From Phycisphaeraceae bacterium (GTDB lineage Bacteria; Planctomycetota; Phycisphaerae; Phycisphaerales; UBA1924), in NCBI GenBank assembly GCA_009827205.1, contig WUAK01000192.1, positions 1 to 5,594 on the forward strand: a stretch of 5,594 nt of DNA. The letters run 5' to 3'. The notes under the pieces were generated by a model, which saw only the letters and a list, made by a program, of their open reading frames with translations, made no database searches and was not told the origin of the DNA. The position numbers were made by a program, and so were the translations under genes. Below, piece by piece: positions 1-5,594 of the stretch (positions are counted from its first letter, which is position 1; each line of letters begins with the position of its first letter).

Positions 1-1805
1 GGGGGGAGGACCTTGTGCTTCTTCCCGTCGCCGGCCTTGAGGTGGATCTTGTACCACCCGTACCCGAAGGGCGATCCGAGGTCAGCGAGATCGGCTGGAC
101 CATCGATCGGCGCGAATCGCGCATTCTCGCCCGAGATGTAGTCAGAGCTGTCAACAGCTTTCCAGTCGCTGAGCGCGACCGAAGGGGTGCCGACGCGGGC
201 GGGGCGGGCGTCCTCAAGCACAAACTTCTGCTTCTTTCCGTCGAGCCCGAATATGAGGCAGCTCTTCGCGCCGGGCATGCCAACCGGGATGCCATCGGCG
301 TTGACGGATTCAACACCAACGAAGACACCGTGCTCTGTGGCAAAGATCGTGTCGATCGATTCTTCGTTGCCGACGATGATGGTGAAACCCTCATGCGTTT
401 CGATAAGGGGTGTCTTGCCCTTGGGGACATCGACGGTCAGGGGCGATCCGTTGATCGAGACCATGCCCTGTGTGCCGGCGGGGCCGTAGCACACGATGCA
501 CTTGCCCGCCAGTGCCATGGCGTTGAGCGTGCAGTAATCCATCGTGCCGCGGCCGTCGAGCAGGACATCGAACAGCACCCACGACGCGGCCTGTTTGCCG
601 AGGCTGACGGTAATCGAAGAACCATCACCCAGCAGCAGGTCCATCGTGCGCACCCGCGTGGACTTGGAAATTGCTTCGGGTTCCTTGGCGAGGATGAACG
701 CGACCGAGCCCTGGCTGCCGACGAGGTCGATGACCGCGACGGGGTCGCCTGAACTTGTGTGGTGCCGCTGATCAAGGAGAATCGGCTTGTAGTTGTGATC
801 GAGGTTTGCAAAGACGCGTGAGAAGCTCGAAGCCATCGTCGTGACGCGGCGTATTGCGTGGAATGACTCGCCTGCCGAGCCCGATGCGGTGATCGGCGCG
901 TGCCTGCCGTGGTTGTTCTCAATGAATCGGCTCGCGTCGTTGCCGTCGCGTCCGGGCCAGAACCCGGGCGTGAGCCCGCCCGCGACCGGGTTGGCCACGA
1001 ATTGTCCGCCGCCTGCGAGCACTTCGACGAGGCGCCGCTGGATCGCGTAGGGCACGAGATCGGGCTCGTCGTCGCCGCCGACGAAGGTGTGGTTGCACAG
1101 AGGCATGTCAACAACAATGCGGGGCTGATCGGGCGCGACAGATGCGAGCTGTCTGAGCGTCGCGAGCATGTCAGCGCTGCCGACCCAGCCCTCGATCTCG
1201 CCTTCGACGCTCTGCCAGAGGCTGTTTGAGTTGACCGACGGCACGTTGAAACCCGCTTCGCGGTAGTAGCGAGCGAGCTCGCCGAGGTACGACGTAGCCG
1301 CGGCATCATCGCCGCAGGTCCACTCCGATTCGTTCTGAATCATGACGATAGGTCCACCCTCGCCCGGGCTTGTGACCTGAAGGTCGCGGACCTGTTCGGC
1401 GATGGCGGTGATGTACCTGCTGGCGGCTTCGAGGAAAGGGGCGGATCCGGCGCGGAGCCGGATGTCATCCTTGCGGGCGAGCCACTCGGGGATGCCTCCC
1501 ATGTCCCAGCCGCATCCGATGTATGGTCCGGGGCGGAGGATGCAGAGCAGACCCGCGTGGTGAACGAGTTGGATAAACCTTCGAAGGTCCCTGCCGGCGA
1601 CGAAATCGAACTGGCCGGGTCTGGGTTCGTGCATCGCCCAGGGGATACTCGTAGCGATCGTGTTGAAACCGGCGAGCTTCGCGGCGTGTATCCGGTCTGC
1701 CCAGGCCTCGTGCGGTATCCTGCCGTAGTCAATCTGGCCCGCCACGAGCCAGATTCGCTTGCTATCGATCATGAAGCTTTGACCGTCGTGGGTCACTGTC
1801 GCCAT
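1..1805 (-). CDS. GH35 beta-galactosidase-like protein, C-terminus cut by window edge
   Basis: The frame is open for 601 codons from ATG at 1805 to the left edge. Residues 15-115 carry the GH35 TIM-barrel start: 'GRIPHEAWADRI' (28-39), 'IPWAMHEP' (54-61), 'RPGPYIGCGWDMGG' (91-104). 'MIQNESEW' (155-162) matches the acid/base strand, giving N158 and E159. 'AGGLTPGFW' (275-283) and 'HAPITASG' (302-309) match later barrel segments. The stretch from about 530, with 'YGWYKIHLK' (582-590), looks like the start of a C-terminal jelly-roll domain. Family members release terminal beta-galactose from oligosaccharides. Here the pocket is unusual: S53, G99 and D233 stand where human GLB1 has Y83, E129 and nucleophile E268, so substrate and activity are uncertain. 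The N-terminus enters the barrel directly with no signal peptide, suggesting a cytoplasmic protein. The start is supported by GGAG 8 bases upstream. Family call is firm; activity is not. Confidence 0.9.
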   Translation of the reverse strand, partial: MATVTHDGQSFMIDSKRIWLVAGQIDYGRIPHEAWADRIHAAKLAGFNTIATSIPWAMHEPRPGQFDFVAGRDLRRFIQLVHHAGLLCILRPGPYIGCGWDMGGIPEWLARKDDIRLRAGSAPFLEAASRYITAIAEQVRDLQVTSPGEGGPIVMIQNESEWTCGDDAAATSYLGELARYYREAGFNVPSVNSNSLWQSVEGEIEGWVGSADMLATLRQLASVAPDQPRIVVDMPLCNHTFVGGDDEPDLVPYAIQRRLVEVLAGGGQFVANPVAGGLTPGFWPGRDGNDASRFIENNHGRHAPITASGSAGESFHAIRRVTTMASSFSRVFANLDHNYKPILLDQRHHTSSGDPVAVIDLVGSQGSVAFILAKEPEAISKSTRVRTMDLLLGDGSSITVSLGKQAASWVLFDVLLDGRGTMDYCTLNAMALAGKCIVCYGPAGTQGMVSINGSPLTVDVPKGKTPLIETHEGFTIIVGNEESIDTIFATEHGVFVGVESVNADGIPVGMPGAKSCLIFGLDGKKQKFVLEDARPARVGTPSVALSDWKAVDSSDYISGENARFAPIDGPADLADLGSPFGYGWYKIHLKAGDGKKHKVLP

Positions 1806-1813
1806 TGATCGGG

Positions 1814-1817
1814 CTCC
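1814..1817 (-). promoter_or_regulatory. Ribosome binding site of the GH35 gene
   Basis: The minus strand reads GGAG, 8 bases before ATG at 1805. This supports that start, which also falls where similarity to GH35 barrels begins. Confidence 0.7.
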
Positions 1818-1880
1818 GTTTGGAATAAAGAAAGTAATCGTTCGGGGGTGGGCTCAACAAGGCCGCGTGTTCGGGCTCTG

Positions 1881-1909
1881 ATTGTGGTTCCTGAGCCGGA
1901 AAGAACAAT
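1881..1909. promoter_or_regulatory. Imperfect inverted repeat, candidate operator between divergent genes
   Basis: ATTGT (1881-1885) pairs with ACAAT (1905-1909), and TTCC (1888-1891) pairs with GGAA (1898-1901), around the centre TGAGCC. The inner gaps are 2 and 3 bases, so the symmetry is not perfect. It lies in the divergent intergenic region and overlaps a possible minus-strand -10 (TATTGT, 1905-1910). That placement suits a regulator site, but a chance dyad is possible and no regulator gene is nearby. Confidence 0.3.
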
Positions 1910-1919
1910 AGGAGGGCAC

Positions 1920-1948
1920 TTCGAAAACCGCAACATTTTCGGTGTCAA
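1920..1948 (-). promoter_or_regulatory. Weak candidate promoter for the GH35 gene
   Basis: The minus strand has a perfect TTGACA (-35, 1943-1948), then 17 bases, then TTCGAA (1920-1925), a poor -10. An alternative on the same strand is TTGCGG (1928-1933), 17 bases, TATTGT (1905-1910). Either would leave a 5' leader of roughly 90-110 bases before ATG at 1805. Sigma-70 consensus rules may not hold well in this organism, so this is tentative. Confidence 0.22.
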
Positions 1949-1993
1949 GGAATTAGATACCGTGCCTTCATTGCTTCCTTTGGGTCATATTTC

Positions 1994-1997
1994 GGAG
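1994..1997 (+). promoter_or_regulatory. Ribosome binding site that sets the TTG start of the OEP gene
   Basis: GGAG lies 6 bases before TTG at 2004. Starting there gives a compact, textbook lipoprotein signal peptide. The longer in-frame starts at GTG 1848 and GTG 1962 do not. Confidence 0.6.
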
Positions 1998-2003
1998 CAT
2001 CTG

Positions 2004-3779
2004 TTGGGTAAATATCAAAGAATTGTTTGGGTCGTTCCTGTCATTCTTCCCGCACTATCGGGCTGCACGGTCGGGATGGGAGATATCGATCGCAGGATCG
2101 ATCGGGTGCTGGGCGAGAGCTCGGACAACCTCGGGGCGTTTGTGAGAAACCCGGACTGGGAGCCGGCTGAGCGGGAATCAGAGGACGTTCCGCCGAGTGA
2201 ATTCCGATCGAAATCGACCCTCACCACCAACCCAGCGCCAGGCGAGCTTGAGTACACCACTGCCGACGAGGCCCGTGACGCCCAGGCGAGGCTCGACGAG
2301 TACCTCGCTGATCAGGAAGGCGAGAAACTCGAGCTGACACTCGCCGAGGCGCTGCGAATCAGCCAGAGTTCGAGCCGGGAGTTTCAGACCGCGGAGGAGC
2401 AATACATCCTTTCGGCGATCAGCTTGCTCATCCAGAGGCACCAGTTCAACCCCCAGTTCTTCAACACCACGACGTTTACCACGTCAGGCGATGCGAACGA
2501 CGGCAGGCACGATGTCATCCTCGACATCATGAATGAGCTCGGTGTCAGCAAGAACTTCGAGCGGGGCGGTCAGGTCGCCGCGAGCTGGATACTCAACGCG
2601 AGCGAGGATCTGCGCAGCGGCGTCAGCGACCGGTACACGCAATCGAGCGAACTTGTGCTCACGGGTGCGTTCCCACTCCTCCGGGGGGCGGGGCTTGTCG
2701 CGAGCGAGGCGCTCATACAGGCGGAGCGGAACCTGATCTACGCGGCACGCGAGTTCGAACGCTTCCGCCGCGAGCTGTTCGTGGAGATCGCGAGTGACTA
2801 CATCCGATTGCTCCAGCAGCAGGCCTCGATCATGAACCAGGAGCGTCGGATCGAGTCGCTCGAAAGTCTGCTGGCCGAGACGGTTGCGAAGGCTCAGGCC
2901 GGCATGCTGCGCGACTTTGATATCTCGATCGCGGAAAGTGACCTTCTCGAAGCGCAGGCGTCGCTCGCGGATCTCAAGGACAGCTACAGGTTCTCGGAAG
3001 ACACGTTCAAAATCCGCATCGGTTTGCCGGTCGACCAGGCGATCGCTGTGAACCCGCTGAAGCTCGATCTGCCCGACCCTGACATCACACCGGGCGAAGC
3101 GACGGTGCGCGCGCTCGAGTACAGGCTCGATCTCCAGAACACACGCGACCAGGTGCTCGATTCTCGCCGCGACGTCGCAAACTCGCGAAACGCGCTGCTG
3201 CCCGATCTGAACGTGAACGGCAGGGTTGGTTTGCCCACAGATCCTGATGTAGATGAAGGCGGGCTCGATTTCGACCCCGACGAGCTGACCTACTCAGCGG
3301 GCGTTTCACTCGCGCTCCCTCTTGACCGCGTCGAAGAGGAGCTGCGCGTGCGTCAGAGCATCATCGGGCTCGAACAACAGATCCGCGCGTACGAGCGCGA
3401 ACGCGACAACGTCGTGATCCAGGCGAGATCCGCGGTTCGTGGTGTGGAGCGTGCACGACTGCAGCTCACACTCGCAGAACGACAGGTCGAGACGAACCGC
3501 CGGCGTCAACGCGGGCAGGAGCTCGACCGGGACAACGTGACACCGCAGGAGATCGTGGACACGCAGAACGCGCTGCTCAACGCTGAGAACGCACGCGACC
3601 AGGCTCAAGCCGACCTGCGTGTGGCGATCCTCGACTACCTGCTCAATACGGGTCAGATGCGCGTGACCGACCAGGGCTCGATCGACTCCATCGGTGGGCT
3701 CGAGCTGATGGAAGCGCAGAACGTCGGCGACGATGAAAGCGAAGAAATCAACGAGGATGACGAGAACGACGGGGGCTGA
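2004..3779 (+). CDS. TolC/OEP-family outer-membrane efflux lipoprotein
   Basis: With TTG at 2004 the product is 591 residues. It opens with a short basic stretch (GKYQR), a hydrophobic core (7-18) and lipobox LSGC, so C21, the only cysteine, would be lipidated; Thr at +2 fits outer-membrane sorting. A hydrophilic linker (22-108) precedes two OEP repeats, about 110-341 ('LTLAEALRISQSSSREFQ', 111-128) and 363-550. Long heptad-rich helices (about 232-335, 445-545) form the periplasmic tunnel in this family. 'GAFPLLRGAG' (221-230) and 'SLALPLDR' (435-442) fit the beta strands of the barrel. The tail (575-589) is strongly acidic. Family members are trimeric exit ducts for tripartite efflux or type I secretion. 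No partner pump is in the window, so the cargo is unknown. GTG 1962 (35-residue signal) is the main alternative start. Confidence 0.88.
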   Translation: MGKYQRIVWVVPVILPALSGCTVGMGDIDRRIDRVLGESSDNLGAFVRNPDWEPAERESEDVPPSEFRSKSTLTTNPAPGELEYTTADEARDAQARLDEYLADQEGEKLELTLAEALRISQSSSREFQTAEEQYILSAISLLIQRHQFNPQFFNTTTFTTSGDANDGRHDVILDIMNELGVSKNFERGGQVAASWILNASEDLRSGVSDRYTQSSELVLTGAFPLLRGAGLVASEALIQAERNLIYAAREFERFRRELFVEIASDYIRLLQQQASIMNQERRIESLESLLAETVAKAQAGMLRDFDISIAESDLLEAQASLADLKDSYRFSEDTFKIRIGLPVDQAIAVNPLKLDLPDPDITPGEATVRALEYRLDLQNTRDQVLDSRRDVANSRNALLPDLNVNGRVGLPTDPDVDEGGLDFDPDELTYSAGVSLALPLDRVEEELRVRQSIIGLEQQIRAYERERDNVVIQARSAVRGVERARLQLTLAERQVETNRRRQRGQELDRDNVTPQEIVDTQNALLNAENARDQAQADLRVAILDYLLNTGQMRVTDQGSIDSIGGLELMEAQNVGDDESEEINEDDENDGG

Positions 3780-4451
3780 TCAGCCGAAGTCGCGGAGCCA
3801 ATCGTCGACCGAGAGCTGCCAGCGTTCGTGGACCTTCCAGTCCTCGCCGGTTGTGAGGTGACTCTCACCGCCCTTGGATTTCTGGAAGCCGCAGGATGTG
3901 ACGAGCTTCTGGCTGTTCGCGTTGTCGGGCTGGACCCATGCATCGACGCGGTGCATCCCGAGACCCTCGGGCAGATCCGCGAACGAGTAGGACATCAACG
4001 CGAGCAAGCCTTCCTGCGCGAAACCGATGCCGGTGCGTTTCGGGTCGAGCCAGAAGTTGACATCCGCGTTGTTCTCGAAGCCCCGGCGGATCACGACGAG
4101 GTTGAACGCGCCGACGATCGAGCCGGTGCGGTTGGTCGCGATGCGGCGGAACGACTTGCCTGTCTTCTCGCCCTCCGCGGTGAGCTCGAGCTGACGTTCG
4201 AATACGGATTCGGGCGACTGCCCCTCGTCCGAGAGCGGCAGCACCTTGCTCAGGTGCTCGCGGGCATTTTCGTAGAGCTCGATCAACGCAGTTCTGTCTG
4301 ATACTTCGAGCGGTCGCAGGATGAGCCTCGGCGTCTCGATGGTGACCGCGGGGCGTTCCTTTGTGGGCGTGGTGACGTGAACCCGAACGGGCTTATTGGG
4401 CCCAACGCCCGGTGCACGCCGCGATCGAACGACTGATGTATCTGGCAGCAT
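3780..4451 (-). CDS. GNAT-family N-acetyltransferase, RimJ/RimL type
   Basis: This is a complete 223-residue protein. 'IETPRLILRPLE' (38-49) is the usual opening of the Acetyltransf_3 (RimJ/RimL) group. 'GSIVGAFNLV' (110-119) is the central strand. 'KRTGIGFAQEGL' (138-149) is motif A, where the K/R-x-x-G-x-G loop binds the acetyl-CoA pyrophosphate. 'DNANSQKLVTSCGF' (176-189) holds the N-x-x-S pair (N177, S180) and the usual 'GF'. Such enzymes move acetyl from acetyl-CoA to an amine, such as a protein N-terminus, amino acid or small molecule; the acceptor cannot be read here. It is predicted to be cytosolic. About 35 residues before the domain are basic and Pro/Thr-rich, unusual for the family, but no later ATG, GTG or TTG lies before the domain. 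GGAG sits 7 bases upstream of ATG 4451. The gene converges on the OEP gene without a gap and diverges from the membrane-protein gene. Confidence 0.9.
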   Translation of the reverse strand: MLPDTSVVRSRRAPGVGPNKPVRVHVTTPTKERPAVTIETPRLILRPLEVSDRTALIELYENAREHLSKVLPLSDEGQSPESVFERQLELTAEGEKTGKSFRRIATNRTGSIVGAFNLVVIRRGFENNADVNFWLDPKRTGIGFAQEGLLALMSYSFADLPEGLGMHRVDAWVQPDNANSQKLVTSCGFQKSKGGESHLTTGEDWKVHERWQLSVDDWLRDFG

Positions 4452-4458
4452 GTCCGGA

Positions 4459-4462
4459 CTCC
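4459..4462 (-). promoter_or_regulatory. Ribosome binding site of the acetyltransferase gene
   Basis: The minus strand reads GGAG, 7 bases before ATG at 4451. It supports the long start with a 35-residue N-terminal extension. It lies within the 43-base gap shared with the divergent gene, so each promoter probably reaches into the neighbouring coding region. Confidence 0.65.
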
Positions 4463-4494
4463 GTGATCAGCGTCGCGGTGCGTAGAGTCGGTCT

Positions 4495-5594
4495 ATGGAT
4501 GCCGACGCAGCGCTCGCGTTGCGATTGATTCTGGCTATCGGCACGGCCCTGTTGCTGACCTTCACAGTTGGACGCGCACTGTTGCGACTCGACTGGAGAG
4601 GCGCCGGTGTCGTGGGCGGTGTTTGCGCAGGAATTGCGCTCGGCCCGCTCGTTTTCGGGAATCTCTCCCCCACCTTCTACGAGCAGCTCAATGAAGGAGG
4701 CGTCGCCGAGCGCGAGACTCTCGAGGCGTTCATCGTTCAGCGAGCAGTGGATGAGGCGGCTCTGGCCGAAGTCGGTGTCAGCGAGGTAGCTCTCTCGGAA
4801 GCGGAGATTCAGAACGATGCTCGCGAGGGCCGCCTGCGTTCTGAACTCGCAATCGAACTCGCGAGGTTCAAGGCCGCGCCGCTGGGTGGTGCAGCTGTTC
4901 TCGGATTGATCTATCTGATGCTCGGCAGCTGGCTCGGGTTCGGGCTTTGCCTCTCAGGCCTTCGCATCGGTGCGCTGGCTGGACTGATCGCGGTCCTCAT
5001 CTGGGCCGTGGTTTCGCGCAAAGTGATGGGTGTCGGCCTGACCGAATCGGTCCTCGCCGGAGCGTTGATCACGGGCGGTACGTGCTGGAGCCGGGGAAGG
5101 TGGCGGCACTCGACCGGCCTCGGGTCGGTGCTGCTAGTGCTTGCGGTCGGCGCCGTCGCGGGTGCGGCGCACGCGGCATGGACCGCATGTGTCGCGGTTG
5201 CCCTTGGCGCGATGCTCTCGCGAACTTCAAGACTGAGCATGCACGCCAGAGCGCGGTGGTCGTTCGCTGCTCACGCGGTGCTCGCGCCGTCGGCGATCGC
5301 GCTGCTTGTTTCGCTGTTCAACCTCACACCCAGGACCGATCTCATCGCGTTCGTCCTCGTGGCCGGTGTCTTCGCGGGTGATGCGCACCTCATCGCGGCG
5401 TGGATCGCGATGGGCTGGCAAGCGACGGGCCGGCGCCGCGATCTCCCGATCAGTTCCTGGACCGGTGTCTATTCACAGGGCTGGACTGGTACTTCGCTGA
5501 TGATCGCTGGGCTCGTCTTCGCATCGGGTGCGCTCGAAACGCAAACACCAATCGGTGGCGCGATCGGGCTCGCGGTTGCCTTTCATAGATCGGA
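4495..5594 (+). CDS. Polytopic membrane protein, possible cation:proton antiporter relative, cut by window edge
   Basis: The frame is open for 366 codons from ATG 4495 to the right edge, with an in-frame TAG at 4483 just upstream fixing the start. Hydrophobic segments are visible at about 8-30, 37-57, 131-151, 156-175, 180-197, 209-242 (perhaps two), 256-277, 282-306 and 332-364 (perhaps two). Basic loops such as 'SRGRWRH' (199-205) and 'ARARW' (251-255) are probably cytoplasmic. 'VVGGVCAGIALGPLVFGNLSP' (39-59) resembles the early 'AGxxLGP' helix of CPA-type Na+/H+ exchangers. Residues 64-127 are hydrophilic, Glu/Ala-rich and likely helical, an unusual insert between the second and third membrane segments. 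I see no clear ion-binding Asp pair of the antiporters; D296 in 'FAGDAHLIAAW' is the one buried acidic candidate. Being an integral membrane protein is firm; the transport role is a guess. Only GAG (4485-4487) could act as a Shine-Dalgarno site. Confidence 0.75.
   Translation, partial: MDADAALALRLILAIGTALLLTFTVGRALLRLDWRGAGVVGGVCAGIALGPLVFGNLSPTFYEQLNEGGVAERETLEAFIVQRAVDEAALAEVGVSEVALSEAEIQNDAREGRLRSELAIELARFKAAPLGGAAVLGLIYLMLGSWLGFGLCLSGLRIGALAGLIAVLIWAVVSRKVMGVGLTESVLAGALITGGTCWSRGRWRHSTGLGSVLLVLAVGAVAGAAHAAWTACVAVALGAMLSRTSRLSMHARARWSFAAHAVLAPSAIALLVSLFNLTPRTDLIAFVLVAGVFAGDAHLIAAWIAMGWQATGRRRDLPISSWTGVYSQGWTGTSLMIAGLVFASGALETQTPIGGAIGLAVAFHRS

Noticed and set aside
15..752. A 245-codon plus-strand open frame, with others at 187-489 and 900-1229
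   Set aside because: They lie opposite the GH35 gene, whose minus-strand frame has clear family motifs over the whole stretch. They are GC-driven shadow frames with Arg/Asp/Ala-rich composition and no recognisable domain.
437..1309. A 290-codon minus-strand frame inside the GH35 gene
   Set aside because: It is a different frame from the GH35 coding frame on the same strand. Its product is Ser/Arg/Thr-rich low-complexity sequence typical of a shadow.
1909..1916. TAGGAGGG, a near-perfect Shine-Dalgarno sequence in the intergenic region
   Set aside because: No ATG, GTG or TTG follows within 5-12 bases; the next GTG (1942) is too far away. No small gene can be supported from it.
2085..2104. Two copies of ATCGATCG separated by 4 bases
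   Set aside because: They encode the repeated residues IDR-RIDR just after the lipobox of the OEP protein, and GATCG is common throughout the window. A coding repeat is the simpler explanation.
3828..4301. A 157-codon plus-strand frame opposite the acetyltransferase gene
   Set aside because: The minus strand carries a complete GNAT domain with motif A and a good ribosome binding site; the plus frame shows no known motif.
4947..5381. A 144-codon plus-strand frame, and minus frames at 4911-5240 and 5227-5421
   Set aside because: They overlap the membrane-protein frame, which runs unbroken from 4495 with regular hydrophobic segments. The alternatives are Arg/Pro-rich shadows.
1..5594. CRISPR array, tRNA or rRNA gene, insertion sequence or phage signature
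   Set aside because: Reading through the window I saw no regularly spaced repeats, tRNA-like segment, transposase motif or terminal inverted repeat. Protein-coding genes cover nearly all of it.

Overview
The window is GC-rich bacterial DNA, tightly packed, with four protein genes and no RNA genes, CRISPR array or mobile element that I can see. The likeliest source is a Gram-negative bacterium with an outer membrane. The style of the outer-membrane efflux protein (a 'PLLRGAG' segment and a lipoprotein signal) and of the membrane protein at the right end reminds me of Planctomycetota, perhaps Phycisphaerae. That placement is an impression from family style, not a computed result.

Layout: (1) 1-1805, minus strand: a long open frame cut by the left edge, encoding a GH35 (beta-galactosidase-type) protein without a signal peptide. 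(2) 1806-2003: a divergent intergenic region, AT-richer than its surroundings, holding a ribosome binding site for each flanking gene, an imperfect dyad and weak promoter candidates. (3) 2004-3779, plus strand: a TolC/OEP-family outer-membrane lipoprotein, best started at a TTG codon. (4) 3780-4451, minus strand: a RimJ/RimL-type GNAT N-acetyltransferase, convergent with the OEP gene with no base between the two stop codons. (5) 4452-4494: a 43-base divergent gap. (6) 4495-5594, plus strand: a polytopic membrane protein cut by the right edge, whose N-terminus resembles monovalent cation:proton antiporters.

The genes alternate in strand (-, +, -, +), so each is probably its own transcription unit or the edge of one; nothing shows that they form a pathway. 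No periplasmic adaptor, RND, ABC or MFS pump gene accompanies the OEP protein inside the window. The most notable observation is in the GH35 protein. It keeps the fold signatures and the acid/base Asn-Glu pair, but residues that bind galactose in characterised members are replaced, and the nucleophile position reads as Asp rather than Glu. This suggests altered chemistry or substrate, or loss of hydrolase activity. I did not find a convincing new multi-gene system.
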